Of a stretch of 46,549 bases of DNA, positions 36,555 through 44,949 are shown piece by piece (position 1 is the stretch's first letter; the number at the start of each line of letters is the position of its first letter). The DNA comes from Oxalobacteraceae bacterium (GTDB lineage Bacteria > Pseudomonadota > Gammaproteobacteria > Burkholderiales > Burkholderiaceae_D): the NCBI GenBank assembly GCA_027490465.1, contig JAIXXZ010000045.1, positions 1 through 46,549 of the forward strand, read 5' to 3'. The notes below the pieces were generated by a model. That model was not told where the DNA came from. It searched no databases and saw only the letters and a program-made list of their open reading frames with translations. A program made the translations under genes and the position numbers.

Positions 36555-37613
36555 ATGCAGGTTACCGATACCGGTTCACTCAAACTCACCTCGTTTTCGC
36601 ATGGCGGCGGCTGTGGCTGCAAAATTGCACCCGGTGTGCTCGCCGACATCCTGAAACAAAGCAAAGGCTTCCCGGTACCACCGCAACTGCTGGTCGGTAT
36701 CGAAACTGCCGATGACGCAGCGGTCTATCAGCTCAATGATGAACAGGCACTGATTGCGACTACCGATTTCTTCATGCCGATTGTGGATGATCCGGTCGAC
36801 TTTGGCCGTATCGCCGCCACCAATGCAATCTCCGATGTGTACGCCATGGGCGGCACACCCATCATGGCACTCGCACTGGTCGGTATGCCGATCGACAAAC
36901 TGCCCGTCGAGACCATAGGAAAAATTCTGGCAGGCGGTGAAGCTGTCTGCGCACAAGCCGGCATACCGATTGCCGGCGGCCACACCATTGATTGCGTTGA
37001 ACCAATTTACGGCCTGGTGGTCATGGGACTGATTCATCCTTCCCGCATCAAGCGCAATGCGGATGCAAAAGCCGGCGACAAACTCATTCTTGGCAAACCA
37101 CTGGGTGTAGGCATTCTGTCCGCTGCGCTAAAAAAAGGCGCGCTGGATGCACAAGGCTACGCGGCGATGATGGCCAGTACCACGCAGCTCAATACGCCCG
37201 GCAAAGATTTATCCGGCATTGAGGGTGTGCATGCGATCACCGATGTAACCGGCTTCGGGCTGCTGGGCCATGCGCGTGAAATGGCGCTGGGCTCCAAACT
37301 GCGAGCACACATCCATCTAAGCAGCGTGCCTTTTCTCGCGCAGGCAGAAGCGCTCGCTGCGAAGGGTTTCATCACCGGCGCGTCGGGACGCAACTGGTCG
37401 GGCTATGGGCACGATGTGACACTCGCGGAAAACATCAGCGATACGCAAAAAGCCCTGCTGTGCGACCCGCAAACCTCAGGCGGCTTGCTGGTCGCTTGTG
37501 CCGCAGACAGTGTCGACAAGGTACTGTCGCTGTTTCATGCGCAGGGTTTCGCGCACGCTGCAGTCATTGGTGCACTCGACGCAGGCAATCCCGGTGTCGA
37601 TGTAAGAGCCTGA
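36555..37613 (+). CDS. selD: Selenide, water dikinase (selenophosphate synthetase)
   Basis: SelD makes selenophosphate from selenide and ATP for selenocysteine and selenouridine. The 352-residue protein has the flexible N-terminal catalytic loop HGGGCGCKI, in which Cys20 takes the place where some relatives have selenocysteine and Lys23 matches the essential lysine. The glycine-rich ATP-binding parts follow (TADDAAVYQLNDEQALIATTDFFMPIVDDPVDFGRIAATNAISDVYAMGG, AGGHTIDCVEPIYGL, GLLGHAREMA). ATG 36555 has AGGAG six bases upstream; the frame stays open to 36468 through the repeat element. selA, selB or a selenoprotein are not in the window, so selenium use must be encoded elsewhere. Confidence 0.96.
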   Translation: MQVTDTGSLKLTSFSHGGGCGCKIAPGVLADILKQSKGFPVPPQLLVGIETADDAAVYQLNDEQALIATTDFFMPIVDDPVDFGRIAATNAISDVYAMGGTPIMALALVGMPIDKLPVETIGKILAGGEAVCAQAGIPIAGGHTIDCVEPIYGLVVMGLIHPSRIKRNADAKAGDKLILGKPLGVGILSAALKKGALDAQGYAAMMASTTQLNTPGKDLSGIEGVHAITDVTGFGLLGHAREMALGSKLRAHIHLSSVPFLAQAEALAAKGFITGASGRNWSGYGHDVTLAENISDTQKALLCDPQTSGGLLVACAADSVDKVLSLFHAQGFAHAAVIGALDAGNPGVDVRA

Positions 37614-37619
37614 CATACG

Positions 37620-37647
37620 CGCAGGGCCACTGATACGGTGGCCTGCG
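37620..37647 (+). terminator. Hairpin after selD
   Basis: CGCAG-G-GCCAC (37620-37630) pairs with GTGGC-CTGCG (37638-37647) in a 10-bp stem with one bulged base and a 7-base loop, starting seven bases after the selD stop. No T-run follows. A TACACT at 37666-37671 downstream could be the -10 of the next operon. Confidence 0.5.
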
Positions 37648-37699
37648 TTCAGCTCCCGACCCGGCTACACTGGCATGCTTTGATCCATCGGCCACCGCC

Positions 37700-38398
37700 A
37701 TGTCCACTGCCTCACCTGATACACCTCTCGCGCTCGACTGTCGACAACTGACCAAAACCTATGGCCAGCGCACCGTGCTGCATCAGCTCGACTTGCAATT
37801 GGCGGCTGGCGACTATGTGGCGATCATGGGCGAATCGGGCGTGGGCAAGTCAACGCTGCTCAACCTGATTGCCGGTCTGGACGCACACGACACTGGCAGC
37901 CTGCACATTGCCGGCTCGCGCCTTGATGCGATGAATGATGACGCTGCGACATTGCTGCGTCGTGAAAAACTGGGCTTCATTTTTCAGGCCTTTCATTTGC
38001 TGCCTCATCTGACCGTACAACAGAACATTGCCTTACCGCTGGTGTTGAATGGCTTGCCCGTCGCACGCGCCATCGAGATGATCAGCGCCGTTGGTTTGCA
38101 AGGCCGAGAACATGATTTCCCGCGTCAGTTATCAGGCGGCGAAATGCAGCGGGTGGCGATTGCGCGTGCGCTGGTTCATCGTCCGCGTTTATTGCTGGCC
38201 GATGAACCGACCGGCAATCTTGATCCCGAGACAGCCGCCGACATTCTTCAACTGATACGCAATGAGATTCGCAATAGTGCAGCCTCCGGCATTATCGTGA
38301 CTCATTCACCTGCAGCAGCAGCCAGCGCAGACCGCATCCTGGTTCTGACACGCGATGGCTTAAAGCAAATCAGCGCGGATGAAGCACACGCTCGATGA
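37700..38398 (+). CDS. ABC transporter ATPase, LolD/MacB-type (AttE-like)
   Basis: A 232-residue ATPase of the LolD/MacB/FtsE group. Walker A GESGVGKST is at residues 44-52, the group-specific FIFQAFHLLPHLTVQQNIALPL follows, the signature is LSGGEMQRVAIARAL, and Walker B with D-loop reads LLLADEPTGNLDPETA. It should work with the FtsX-type permease encoded next, whose start overlaps its stop (ATGA). Together with the lipocalin gene further on it resembles the AttEFGH arrangement known from Agrobacterium. It is not the LolD of the essential Lol system by context, because lolC/lolE are not adjacent. Confidence 0.9.
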   Translation: MSTASPDTPLALDCRQLTKTYGQRTVLHQLDLQLAAGDYVAIMGESGVGKSTLLNLIAGLDAHDTGSLHIAGSRLDAMNDDAATLLRREKLGFIFQAFHLLPHLTVQQNIALPLVLNGLPVARAIEMISAVGLQGREHDFPRQLSGGEMQRVAIARALVHRPRLLLADEPTGNLDPETAADILQLIRNEIRNSAASGIIVTHSPAAAASADRILVLTRDGLKQISADEAHAR

Positions 38399-40917
38399 GA
38401 TCGCTTCCCGCAATGCTGATGTCGCAATTCACGCGCTGGTTGCTCGCCGGCGAATGGCGAGCGCATCCGGTGCGCGCGCTGGTGGCGGTGATGGCGATTG
38501 CGCTGGGCGTTGCATTGGGCTTCGGCATTCATCTGGTCAATGAAGCGGCATTCAGCGAATTTTCGGCAGCAGCACGTAGTTTGTCGGGCAGTGCAGACTT
38601 GCAAGTGCGAAGCAAGAGCGCGCAACTGGATGAGGCCTTGTACGAACAAATTGCAGCCATGCCCGATGTCCAGATTGCGGCTCCCGTACTGGAGCTGGAT
38701 CTTGCCGTACCGGGTCAGCGCAGCGCGCTGAAGGTGTTGGGTATTGATGCATTTCAGTCAGCATTGATATCCCCCGACCTGATGGGCCAGCCGGAAGAAG
38801 GCAAAGCTTTCGACACACTCATGGCCGATACCGTGTTTCTCTCACCTGCTGCGATGACATGGCTACAAATAAATACCGGAGACACGCTCACCCTGATCGC
38901 CGGCACCCGTCGCGTATCACTTCGTGTTGCAGGCTCTTTGTTGCGTGCGCGCGCAGGACAGCGTTTGGCCGTGATGGATATCGGCAGCGCGCAATGGCAG
39001 TTCGCGCGGCTGGGGCAGTTGTCGCGCATCGATATCAAGCTGGTATCGGGAGCGAATCGTTCCACGTTCAAGACAGGTCTGGAGCAAAAACAGGCATCAC
39101 TCGTCGTTGCTGAGACTGAAGATCAGGACAAACGCACCGCCAGCATGTCGCGTGCTTATCGCGTGAACCTGAACGTACTGGCGCTGGTAGCACTATTCAC
39201 AGGCGCCTTTTTGGTGTTCTCGACACAGGCCTTGTCCGTACTTCGACGCCGCCCGCAATTTGCGCTCTTGCGTACACTGGGCGTCACACGCCGGCAGCTG
39301 CTCGCGCAAGTGCTGATTGAAGGCAGCTTGCTCGGTGTACTGGGTGCAGCGCTCGGTATTGCACTCGGCTATGGACTGGCAGCGGCAGCCCTATCGATGT
39401 TCGGAGGCGATCTGGGCGGTGGTTACTTTCCGGGTGTGCGTCCGACACTGGTGTTCAGCCCGCTTGCAGCGCTGATTTTTTTCAGTGCTGGTGCGGGTGT
39501 GGCTTTACTCGGCAGCTGGTCGCCGGCGATGGAGGCGGCGCGTGCAAAACCCGCCGCCGCCATGAAAGCAGGTAGCGAAGATCTGGCGCTGGCACCACTC
39601 GCCCTAACCTGGCCCGCGCTTGCCGCCATCGCATTGGGTGCGTTATTTACGCTGTTGCCGCCGGTGTCCGGATTACCCGTGTTTGGATACTTATCGATTG
39701 CCTTGCTGCTGGTGGGCAGCATCGCATTAATGCCACGCGCTGCATCGCTCATCTTTTCCGCGCTGGCGCCGCGCTGGAAGGGCATGATGGGCAGCCTCGC
39801 ACTCGCACGTTTGGCCAATGCACCAAATCAGGCAGCGATTGCACTGGGCGGTGTTCTCGCCAGCTTTTCATTAATGGTGGCGATGGCCATCATGGTCTCC
39901 AGCTTTCGCATCTCTGTTGATGACTGGTTGCAGCATCTGCTGTCGGCCGACATGTATGTCCGTGTGCAAAATGGTGGCGAAGCAGGCCGCATGAGGGCAG
40001 ACGAACAGCAGCAGATCGCGCGTTTGCCTGCGGTCGCGCGCATGGAAACCACTCGCCATCAACCCATCACGCTCGATCCCGCACGTCCAGCGGTGGCACT
40101 GATTGCGCGAACACTGGATGCAGATGCACCCGATCACAGCATTCCCATCATCGGTGAATCGCTCAAAGGTATTGCACGCCCGGTCTGGATTTCTGAAGCC
40201 ATGGTGGATCTGTATGACTGGCAGCCAGGGCAATCGGTAGCGCTGCCCATGCAAGGCAAGCTGGAAACATTCACGGTTGCCGGTGTCTGGCGCGATTATG
40301 CGAGGCAATCAGGCGCGCTGATGGTGCGTCTGGAAGACTATCGTGCGCTGACGGGTGACATGGATATCAATGATGTGGCGCTCTGGCTGCATCGTGATGC
40401 CAGCGCTGCGCAGCTGCGCGAGCAACTCGAATCACTGCCCTTCACAGGCGTACTGGAGTTCGCTGAACCCGGCGAGATACGCGCAATCAGCCTGAAAATT
40501 TTCGATCGCAGTTTCGCTGTAACGTATCTGCTGGAAGGCGTGGCGATCATCATTGGTTTATTTGGCGTGGCCGCCACCTTCTCTGCGCAAACGCTGTCAC
40601 GCGCCAAGGAATTCGGCATGCTGCGTCATATCGGCATCACCCGTCGACAAATCCTTCTGCTGCTCGCCGGTGAAGGCGCGCTGCTGGCGGGACTGGCGAT
40701 CGCTGCGGGCTTTGTGCTCGGTGGCTGCATCAGTCTGATTCTGGTGTTCATCGTGAACCCGCAATCCTTCCACTGGACAATGAGCCTGCATCTGCCCTGG
40801 TCTTTGCTCGCTACGGTGGCTACAGTTTTGCTGTTCTCGGCCGCCATGACGGCCTTGATTTCCGGGCGCATGGCCGTGGCGGGTAGCGCCGTGCGCTCTG
40901 TCAGGGAGGACTGGTGA
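38395..40917 (+). CDS. Large FtsX-type ABC transporter permease (fused, two FtsX units)
   Basis: An 840-residue inner-membrane protein. A first helix (ALVAVMAIALGVALGFGIHLVNEAAF) is followed by a periplasmic MacB-like domain. The first FtsX core follows (NLNVLALVALFTGAFLVFSTQALSVLRRRPQFALLRTLGVTRRQLLAQVLIEGSLLGVLGAALGIALGYGLA), then mid-protein helices and a second periplasmic region. A second FtsX core with the same layout comes last (YLLEGVAIIIGLFGVAATFSAQTLSRAKEFGMLRHIGITRRQILLLLAGEGALLAGLAIAAGFVLGG). It looks like a fusion of AttF and AttG type subunits. Such transporters move lipids or lipoproteins rather than small solutes. Start overlaps the ATPase gene by four bases. Confidence 0.9.
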   Translation: MRSLPAMLMSQFTRWLLAGEWRAHPVRALVAVMAIALGVALGFGIHLVNEAAFSEFSAAARSLSGSADLQVRSKSAQLDEALYEQIAAMPDVQIAAPVLELDLAVPGQRSALKVLGIDAFQSALISPDLMGQPEEGKAFDTLMADTVFLSPAAMTWLQINTGDTLTLIAGTRRVSLRVAGSLLRARAGQRLAVMDIGSAQWQFARLGQLSRIDIKLVSGANRSTFKTGLEQKQASLVVAETEDQDKRTASMSRAYRVNLNVLALVALFTGAFLVFSTQALSVLRRRPQFALLRTLGVTRRQLLAQVLIEGSLLGVLGAALGIALGYGLAAAALSMFGGDLGGGYFPGVRPTLVFSPLAALIFFSAGAGVALLGSWSPAMEAARAKPAAAMKAGSEDLALAPLALTWPALAAIALGALFTLLPPVSGLPVFGYLSIALLLVGSIALMPRAASLIFSALAPRWKGMMGSLALARLANAPNQAAIALGGVLASFSLMVAMAIMVSSFRISVDDWLQHLLSADMYVRVQNGGEAGRMRADEQQQIARLPAVARMETTRHQPITLDPARPAVALIARTLDADAPDHSIPIIGESLKGIARPVWISEAMVDLYDWQPGQSVALPMQGKLETFTVAGVWRDYARQSGALMVRLEDYRALTGDMDINDVALWLHRDASAAQLREQLESLPFTGVLEFAEPGEIRAISLKIFDRSFAVTYLLEGVAIIIGLFGVAATFSAQTLSRAKEFGMLRHIGITRRQILLLLAGEGALLAGLAIAAGFVLGGCISLILVFIVNPQSFHWTMSLHLPWSLLATVATVLLFSAAMTALISGRMAVAGSAVRSVREDW

Positions 40918-42038
40918 AATTTTTCTCGCACGTGCTGCGTACTTCGTCGCTGCTGCCTGCGACAACGCGCGGCTTGCTGGTTGCGCTGATTTTGTGTCTG
41001 AGCACCGTCACGCATGCGCCGGCGGCCACACCCGCGTTCACACAAGTTGTACCCGGAAAGACATTGAAATTTCCACGCGACTTTGGCGCGCATCCCGACT
41101 TTCGCACTGAGTGGTGGTATGCCACGGGTTGGCTGCAAACACCGGATGGAAAATCGCTGGGTTTTCAGGTGACATTTTTTCGCTCAGCGACGGAGCATGA
41201 TGCCGCCAATCCCAGTCGCTTCGCGCCCAAGCAGCTGATCGTTGCGCATGCGGCACTCTCTGACCCCGCCATGGGCAAGCTTGTGCATGATCAAAAAATT
41301 GCGCGCGCCGGCTTCGGCCTTGCACACGCCAGCGAAGCCACGACCGATGTGAAGCTGCGGCAGTGGACCATGCGGCGTGAAAACGATGGACGTTATCAGA
41401 TCGCGTTACCTGCACGCGACTTCACACTCTCCCTGACACTCACGCCAACGCAGCCGGTACTGCTGCAAGGTGAGCAAGGCTATTCACGCAAGGGGCCGGT
41501 CGCTGGACAGGCGAGCTATTACTACAGCGAACCCCAACTAAAAGTCAGCGGTCAGGTCACGCGCAATGGAAAGCCAGTTACGGTGCATGGCAGCGCCTGG
41601 CTGGATCATGAATGGTCTTCAACCTTGCTGGACCCGCGCGCCGTCGGCTGGGACTGGATGGGTGCCAATCTGGATGACGGCAGCGCGCTCATGGCATTTC
41701 GCATACGCAGCGCGGATGGTCAGGCGCTGTGGCAGCATGCGACACTGCGCGATGCGAATGGCAAGCTGCGTGCTGTTAGCCCGGATGCGATACGCTTCAC
41801 GCCGCTGCGTGAATGGCGATCGCCGCGCACCGGTGCCCGTTATCCGGTGTCCATGCAAATCGATATGAGCGATATACGCTGGCGACTGACGCCTTTGCAA
41901 GACGACCAGGAACTCGATTCACGTCAGTCAACTGGCGCTGTGTACTGGGAAGGCGCAGTCACGATTGAGCGTAATGGCAAGCCGGCAGGACGAGGCTATT
42001 TTGAAATGACCGGCTATCTGAAAGCTTTGAAACTATGA
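40914..42038 (+). CDS. AttH/CrtC-type lipocalin-like secreted protein
   Basis: A 374-residue exported protein with a signal peptide (GLLVALILCLSTVTHAPAA). It carries the hallmark of the AttH/CrtC (carotenoid 1,2-hydratase N-terminal) family, HPDFRTEWWYATGWLQTPDGKSLGFQVTFFR, and later SYYYSEPQLKVSGQV, GSAWLDHEWSS and WDWMGANLDDGSALMAFRIR, the second lipocalin-like half. In this family catalytic activity is known only for carotenoid hydratases; most members accompany an ABC transporter and probably bind a lipid. Translation starts with GTG 40914, overlapping the permease stop; AGGGAGGA precedes it. No carotenoid genes are near, so a hydratase role is unlikely. Confidence 0.88.
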   Translation: MKFFSHVLRTSSLLPATTRGLLVALILCLSTVTHAPAATPAFTQVVPGKTLKFPRDFGAHPDFRTEWWYATGWLQTPDGKSLGFQVTFFRSATEHDAANPSRFAPKQLIVAHAALSDPAMGKLVHDQKIARAGFGLAHASEATTDVKLRQWTMRRENDGRYQIALPARDFTLSLTLTPTQPVLLQGEQGYSRKGPVAGQASYYYSEPQLKVSGQVTRNGKPVTVHGSAWLDHEWSSTLLDPRAVGWDWMGANLDDGSALMAFRIRSADGQALWQHATLRDANGKLRAVSPDAIRFTPLREWRSPRTGARYPVSMQIDMSDIRWRLTPLQDDQELDSRQSTGAVYWEGAVTIERNGKPAGRGYFEMTGYLKALKL

Positions 42039-43822
42039 CCCGAAATACCGACCGCCCGAAAGCCAGAAGCGGGCTCAAAACGCTCGCCGGTCTCATACCT
42101 TTTTTGTCACCCTACCGCCGGCGCATCATCGCAGCGGGTATCGCACTGGTCATCGCAGCGTCGGCAACCCTGGCGATTCCCTATGGCTTTCGCCAGCTGA
42201 TCGATCTCGGTTTCACGACAGCCGGCACGCAAAAAGCAGCGCAGGTGAATGTATATTTCCTCGCCCTGTTTGCGGTGGCTTGCGTGCTGGCTGCGGCCAC
42301 CGCGTCTCGCTTTTATCTGGTGTCCTGGCTGGGCGAGCGTGTGACCGCTGACATACGCAGCGCCGTGTATGCCCACGTCCTGCGACAAAGTCCGGAGTTT
42401 TTTGAAGTCACTCAGACAGGTGAAGTACTGTCACGACTGACTACCGACACCACGCTGATACAAACGGTCGTCGGCACCAGCATCTCGATGGCACTGCGCA
42501 ATGTACTGCTGCTGATCGGCGGCTTGCTGATGATGTTCATCACTAGTATCAAGCTTTCGTTCATCATCATGGTGATGCTGCTGGCGATCATTCTGCCTAT
42601 CGTGATGATAGGCAGACGCGTCAGAAAACTCTCGCGTGCCTCGCAAGACCGAATCGCTGATGCGTCTGGTCTGGCGGGTGAGCGCATGAATGCCATCGCT
42701 GTGGTGCAAGCATTTGCGCATGAGGATCACGAGGCGAGAGAATTTGGCAATGCCGTCGAACGCGCCTTTGGTACCGCGATTGATCGTGTGCGTGCACGCG
42801 CGCTGCTGACGGTCACCGCGATACTGCTGGTGTTTGGCGCGATTGTGTTTGTACTGTGGCTGGGCGCACACGCCGTCATCGAAGGACAAATGAGCGCAGG
42901 TGAGCTGGGGCAGTTTATTTTGTATTCCGCTATTGTCTCGGGTGCCATCGGTGCTTTGTCCGAAACATTGGGTGATGCACAGCGTGCTGCCGGCGCCAGC
43001 GAGCGTCTGCTGGAATTGCTGGCTGAACGTTCACCCATTGCATCACCCGAACATCCGCAGTCTCTGCCTGCACGTGCGGCCAACGGCTCCCGTCTGCAAC
43101 TTGAACATCTGGATTTCCGTTATCCGTCTCGCCCGGATCAGCCTGCGCTGGCTGATTTGTCGCTTGATATCGCCCCAGGCGAAACCGTGGCTGTCGTCGG
43201 TCCCTCAGGTGCAGGTAAAACTACCCTGTTCCAGCTGCTGCTGCGCTTCTATGATCCGCAAACCGGCAGCATACGACTCGATGGTGTGGACATACGCTCA
43301 CTCAAGCTGCAGGATCTGCGCAATGCGATTGGTATCGTGCCGCAAGATACAGTGGTGTTTTCTGCAAACGCAATGGAAAACATACGCTACGGTCGCCCCG
43401 AAGCCAGCGATGCAGAAGTCATCGAAGCTGCAAAGCTCGCGGCAGCGCATGAATTCATTGAGCGACTGCCCGAGGGTTATCAATCGTTTCTGGGTGAGCG
43501 TGGGGTTCGACTGTCCGGTGGACAAAAACAGCGCATCGCGATTGCACGAGCCCTGCTGAAAAATCCACCGCTGCTGCTGCTCGATGAAGCGACCAGCGCG
43601 CTGGATGCGGAATCAGAACGACTGGTGCAGCGCGCACTGGAAGCGGCGATGGTGGACAGAACAACGCTGGTGATTGCCCACCGACTGGCCACGGTGCAGC
43701 GCGCTACGCGTATTGTGGTGATGGAGCAGGGACGTATCGTGGAAACCGGAACCCATGCATCACTGGTAGAGGCAGGCGGCCTTTATGCGCAACTGGCCGC
43801 GCTCCAGTTCAATACGCACTGA
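42035..43822 (+). CDS. MsbA-like ABC exporter (transmembrane plus ATPase half-transporter)
   Basis: A 595-residue homodimer-type ABC exporter. Six helices lie in the first 310 residues or so (RRRIIAAGIALVIAASATLAIPYGF, VYFLALFAVACVLAAATA and others). They are followed by an ATPase domain with Walker A GPSGAGKTT, Q-loop IVPQDTVVFS, signature LSGGQKQR, Walker B LLLLDEATSALD and the H-loop histidine in IAHRLATVQ. The pattern fits the MsbA-related proteobacterial group of unknown substrate. ATGA overlap with the lipocalin gene shows it belongs to the same operon. Neither lpxK nor waaA is adjacent, so it is probably not the lipid A flippase itself. Confidence 0.92.
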   Translation: MTRNTDRPKARSGLKTLAGLIPFLSPYRRRIIAAGIALVIAASATLAIPYGFRQLIDLGFTTAGTQKAAQVNVYFLALFAVACVLAAATASRFYLVSWLGERVTADIRSAVYAHVLRQSPEFFEVTQTGEVLSRLTTDTTLIQTVVGTSISMALRNVLLLIGGLLMMFITSIKLSFIIMVMLLAIILPIVMIGRRVRKLSRASQDRIADASGLAGERMNAIAVVQAFAHEDHEAREFGNAVERAFGTAIDRVRARALLTVTAILLVFGAIVFVLWLGAHAVIEGQMSAGELGQFILYSAIVSGAIGALSETLGDAQRAAGASERLLELLAERSPIASPEHPQSLPARAANGSRLQLEHLDFRYPSRPDQPALADLSLDIAPGETVAVVGPSGAGKTTLFQLLLRFYDPQTGSIRLDGVDIRSLKLQDLRNAIGIVPQDTVVFSANAMENIRYGRPEASDAEVIEAAKLAAAHEFIERLPEGYQSFLGERGVRLSGGQKQRIAIARALLKNPPLLLLDEATSALDAESERLVQRALEAAMVDRTTLVIAHRLATVQRATRIVVMEQGRIVETGTHASLVEAGGLYAQLAALQFNTH

Positions 43823-43847
43823 GGCAAAGCACGCTCTTTCGCCTCAG
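43819..43847. terminator. Hairpin at the convergent ends of the exporter and TPR genes
   Basis: CTGAGGCAAAG (43819-43829) pairs with CTTT-c-GCCTCAG (43836-43847) in an 11-bp stem with one bulge and a 6-base loop. It overlaps the exporter stop (TGA 43820-43822) and the last codon of the opposite gene. No long T-run follows, so efficiency is uncertain. Confidence 0.55.
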
Positions 43848-44374
43848 TTCGTTTGAGCCAGCCTCTCCATGATCAAGCGCTGCAGTTCGAAAAACTCGTC
43901 TGAGTAACGACCCATGTCCAGGCTGACCTCAAGCAATGCTCGCGCCTCTTCGTCTTTCTCCAATGCCGTGTAGCACTCCGCCATGCGAAAAGCAGCGGGC
44001 ATGAAGGTGGGATCCACTTGCAGAGCGCACGCATGAAAAGTCGCCGCTAGCAGGGGATCACCGAGGCTCTGCAGAATCATGCCGGCCATGAACAGGAAAC
44101 GAATATCCTTGGGGTTACTGATCGCCAGCTGTAAGGCCATCGGGAGTGCCTCTCGATACCGTTGTGCCTGATAGAGCTCGTACGCGCCCTCATATACCTT
44201 TTCAAGACGCTCGAAATCCGGCGCTGTCAACGATGCGCGCTCAATGCCATCGGCCAACGTGTCTTGCAAACGGTGCAGCTTGTCCGGAAACTCGCCGGGG
44301 CTCTGGTTGACCAGTGCCAGTATCTGAGCGACCTCCGGCAATGGCGCGGCCAGGGAGGGGGAGCTGTCTTTCAT
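43844..44374 (-). CDS. SycD/LcrH-like tetratricopeptide repeat protein
   Basis: A 176-residue helical protein without signal peptide. Three TPR units are visible: FERLEKVYEGAYELYQAQRYREALPMALQLAISNPKDIRFLFMAGMILQSLGDPLLAATFHACALQVDPTFMPAAFRMAECYTALEKDEEARALLEVSLD. The order (short YELYQ-x-RY-x-A, then D-x-R-F-x-x-x-AG-x-x-x-Q-x-LG, then A-x-C/Y-x-AL-x-x-D) resembles the SycD/LcrH class of type III secretion chaperones for translocators. A general TPR protein remains possible. ATG 44374 shares its first base with the TAA stop of the upstream gene (TAATG), so the pair is coupled. No other secretion gene is in the window. Confidence 0.7.
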   Translation of the reverse strand: MKDSSPSLAAPLPEVAQILALVNQSPGEFPDKLHRLQDTLADGIERASLTAPDFERLEKVYEGAYELYQAQRYREALPMALQLAISNPKDIRFLFMAGMILQSLGDPLLAATFHACALQVDPTFMPAAFRMAECYTALEKDEEARALLEVSLDMGRYSDEFFELQRLIMERLAQTN

Positions 44375-44733
44375 TAGCGCGAGCCAGAGGGCATCAGACG
44401 CCCGGATACCCACTGCGCAGCTGCATCGCATTCCCGCCACTCGTTACCTGTCAGCCCGCCCTGCCTCTGTGCACTGGCCTCGCCACCCGCCTGCCGGCGC
44501 TCGGTGAGCATTTGCTGTACCTGCCCGAAGGTACGTTCAAACAGTGCGAGCCGCATTGGGGGTACTTGCGGCTGCTCGGTACTTGTGGCGACTGATGCTG
44601 CTGAAGGACTGCCACCCGGCGGAGTCAGGGGCGTGAGTGTCTGCGAGACCATCGCCGGCCGCGCGGGCGCAGGCGAACTCTGCGATGTCAATTGGACGTG
44701 ATTAAGTGAGGTGGGCGCATTGATCTTGTTCAT
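44374..44733 (-). CDS. Small Pro/Ser/Thr-rich hypothetical protein, partner of the TPR gene
   Basis: A 119-residue protein with no signal peptide or membrane segment. The first 60 residues or so are disordered and rich in Ser, Pro, Thr and Gln (MNKINAPTSLNHVQLTSQSS, TPLTPPGGSPSAASVATSTE). A short amphipathic helix follows (RLALFERTFGQVQQMLTERRQ), then a Gly-rich end with WRECDAAAQWVSG. The layout, disordered N-terminus plus small helix next to a SycD-like gene, is reminiscent of a type III substrate or structural subunit, but I recognise no family. The start at 44733 has only a weak AAAGA ribosome-binding site. Coupled to the TPR gene by TAATG. Confidence 0.55.
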   Translation of the reverse strand: MNKINAPTSLNHVQLTSQSSPAPARPAMVSQTLTPLTPPGGSPSAASVATSTEQPQVPPMRLALFERTFGQVQQMLTERRQAGGEASAQRQGGLTGNEWRECDAAAQWVSGRLMPSGSR

Positions 44734-44920
44734 GGCAGTCTTTGGGCAAGGGTGAACGGAAAGGTGGCTAGTCCTGCAAAGCGAATGAAAATTGTAGGCA
44801 TGTGCGCACTCGGTTGGCCACACCTCAATGCGTTAGGTTGTATGCCCACCACAATTGCGCTGGCCTGAGCACCGCACGCCATGGCGAACAGGGTCGAGCT
44901 ACCCAAGCCGGGGCTCACGC

Positions 44921-44926
44921 TACAAT
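44921..44926 (+). promoter_or_regulatory. Candidate -10 element for thyA
   Basis: TACAAT lies 23 bases before the thyA ATG, with CTGGAG as ribosome-binding site between them. No convincing -35 is seen at 16-18 bases upstream. Confidence 0.4.
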
Positions 44927-44949
44927 ACGCTCTTCCCTGGAGCCAATGA

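Noticed and set aside
37700-38398. Assignment as the essential LolD of the Lol system
   Set aside because: The following genes are a fused FtsX permease and an AttH lipocalin, not lolC/lolE, so I kept a general LolD/MacB-type call.
40914-42038. Carotenoid 1,2-hydratase (CrtC) function
   Set aside because: Only the family fold is shared; no carotenoid genes are nearby and the ABC transporter context points to AttH-like lipid binding.
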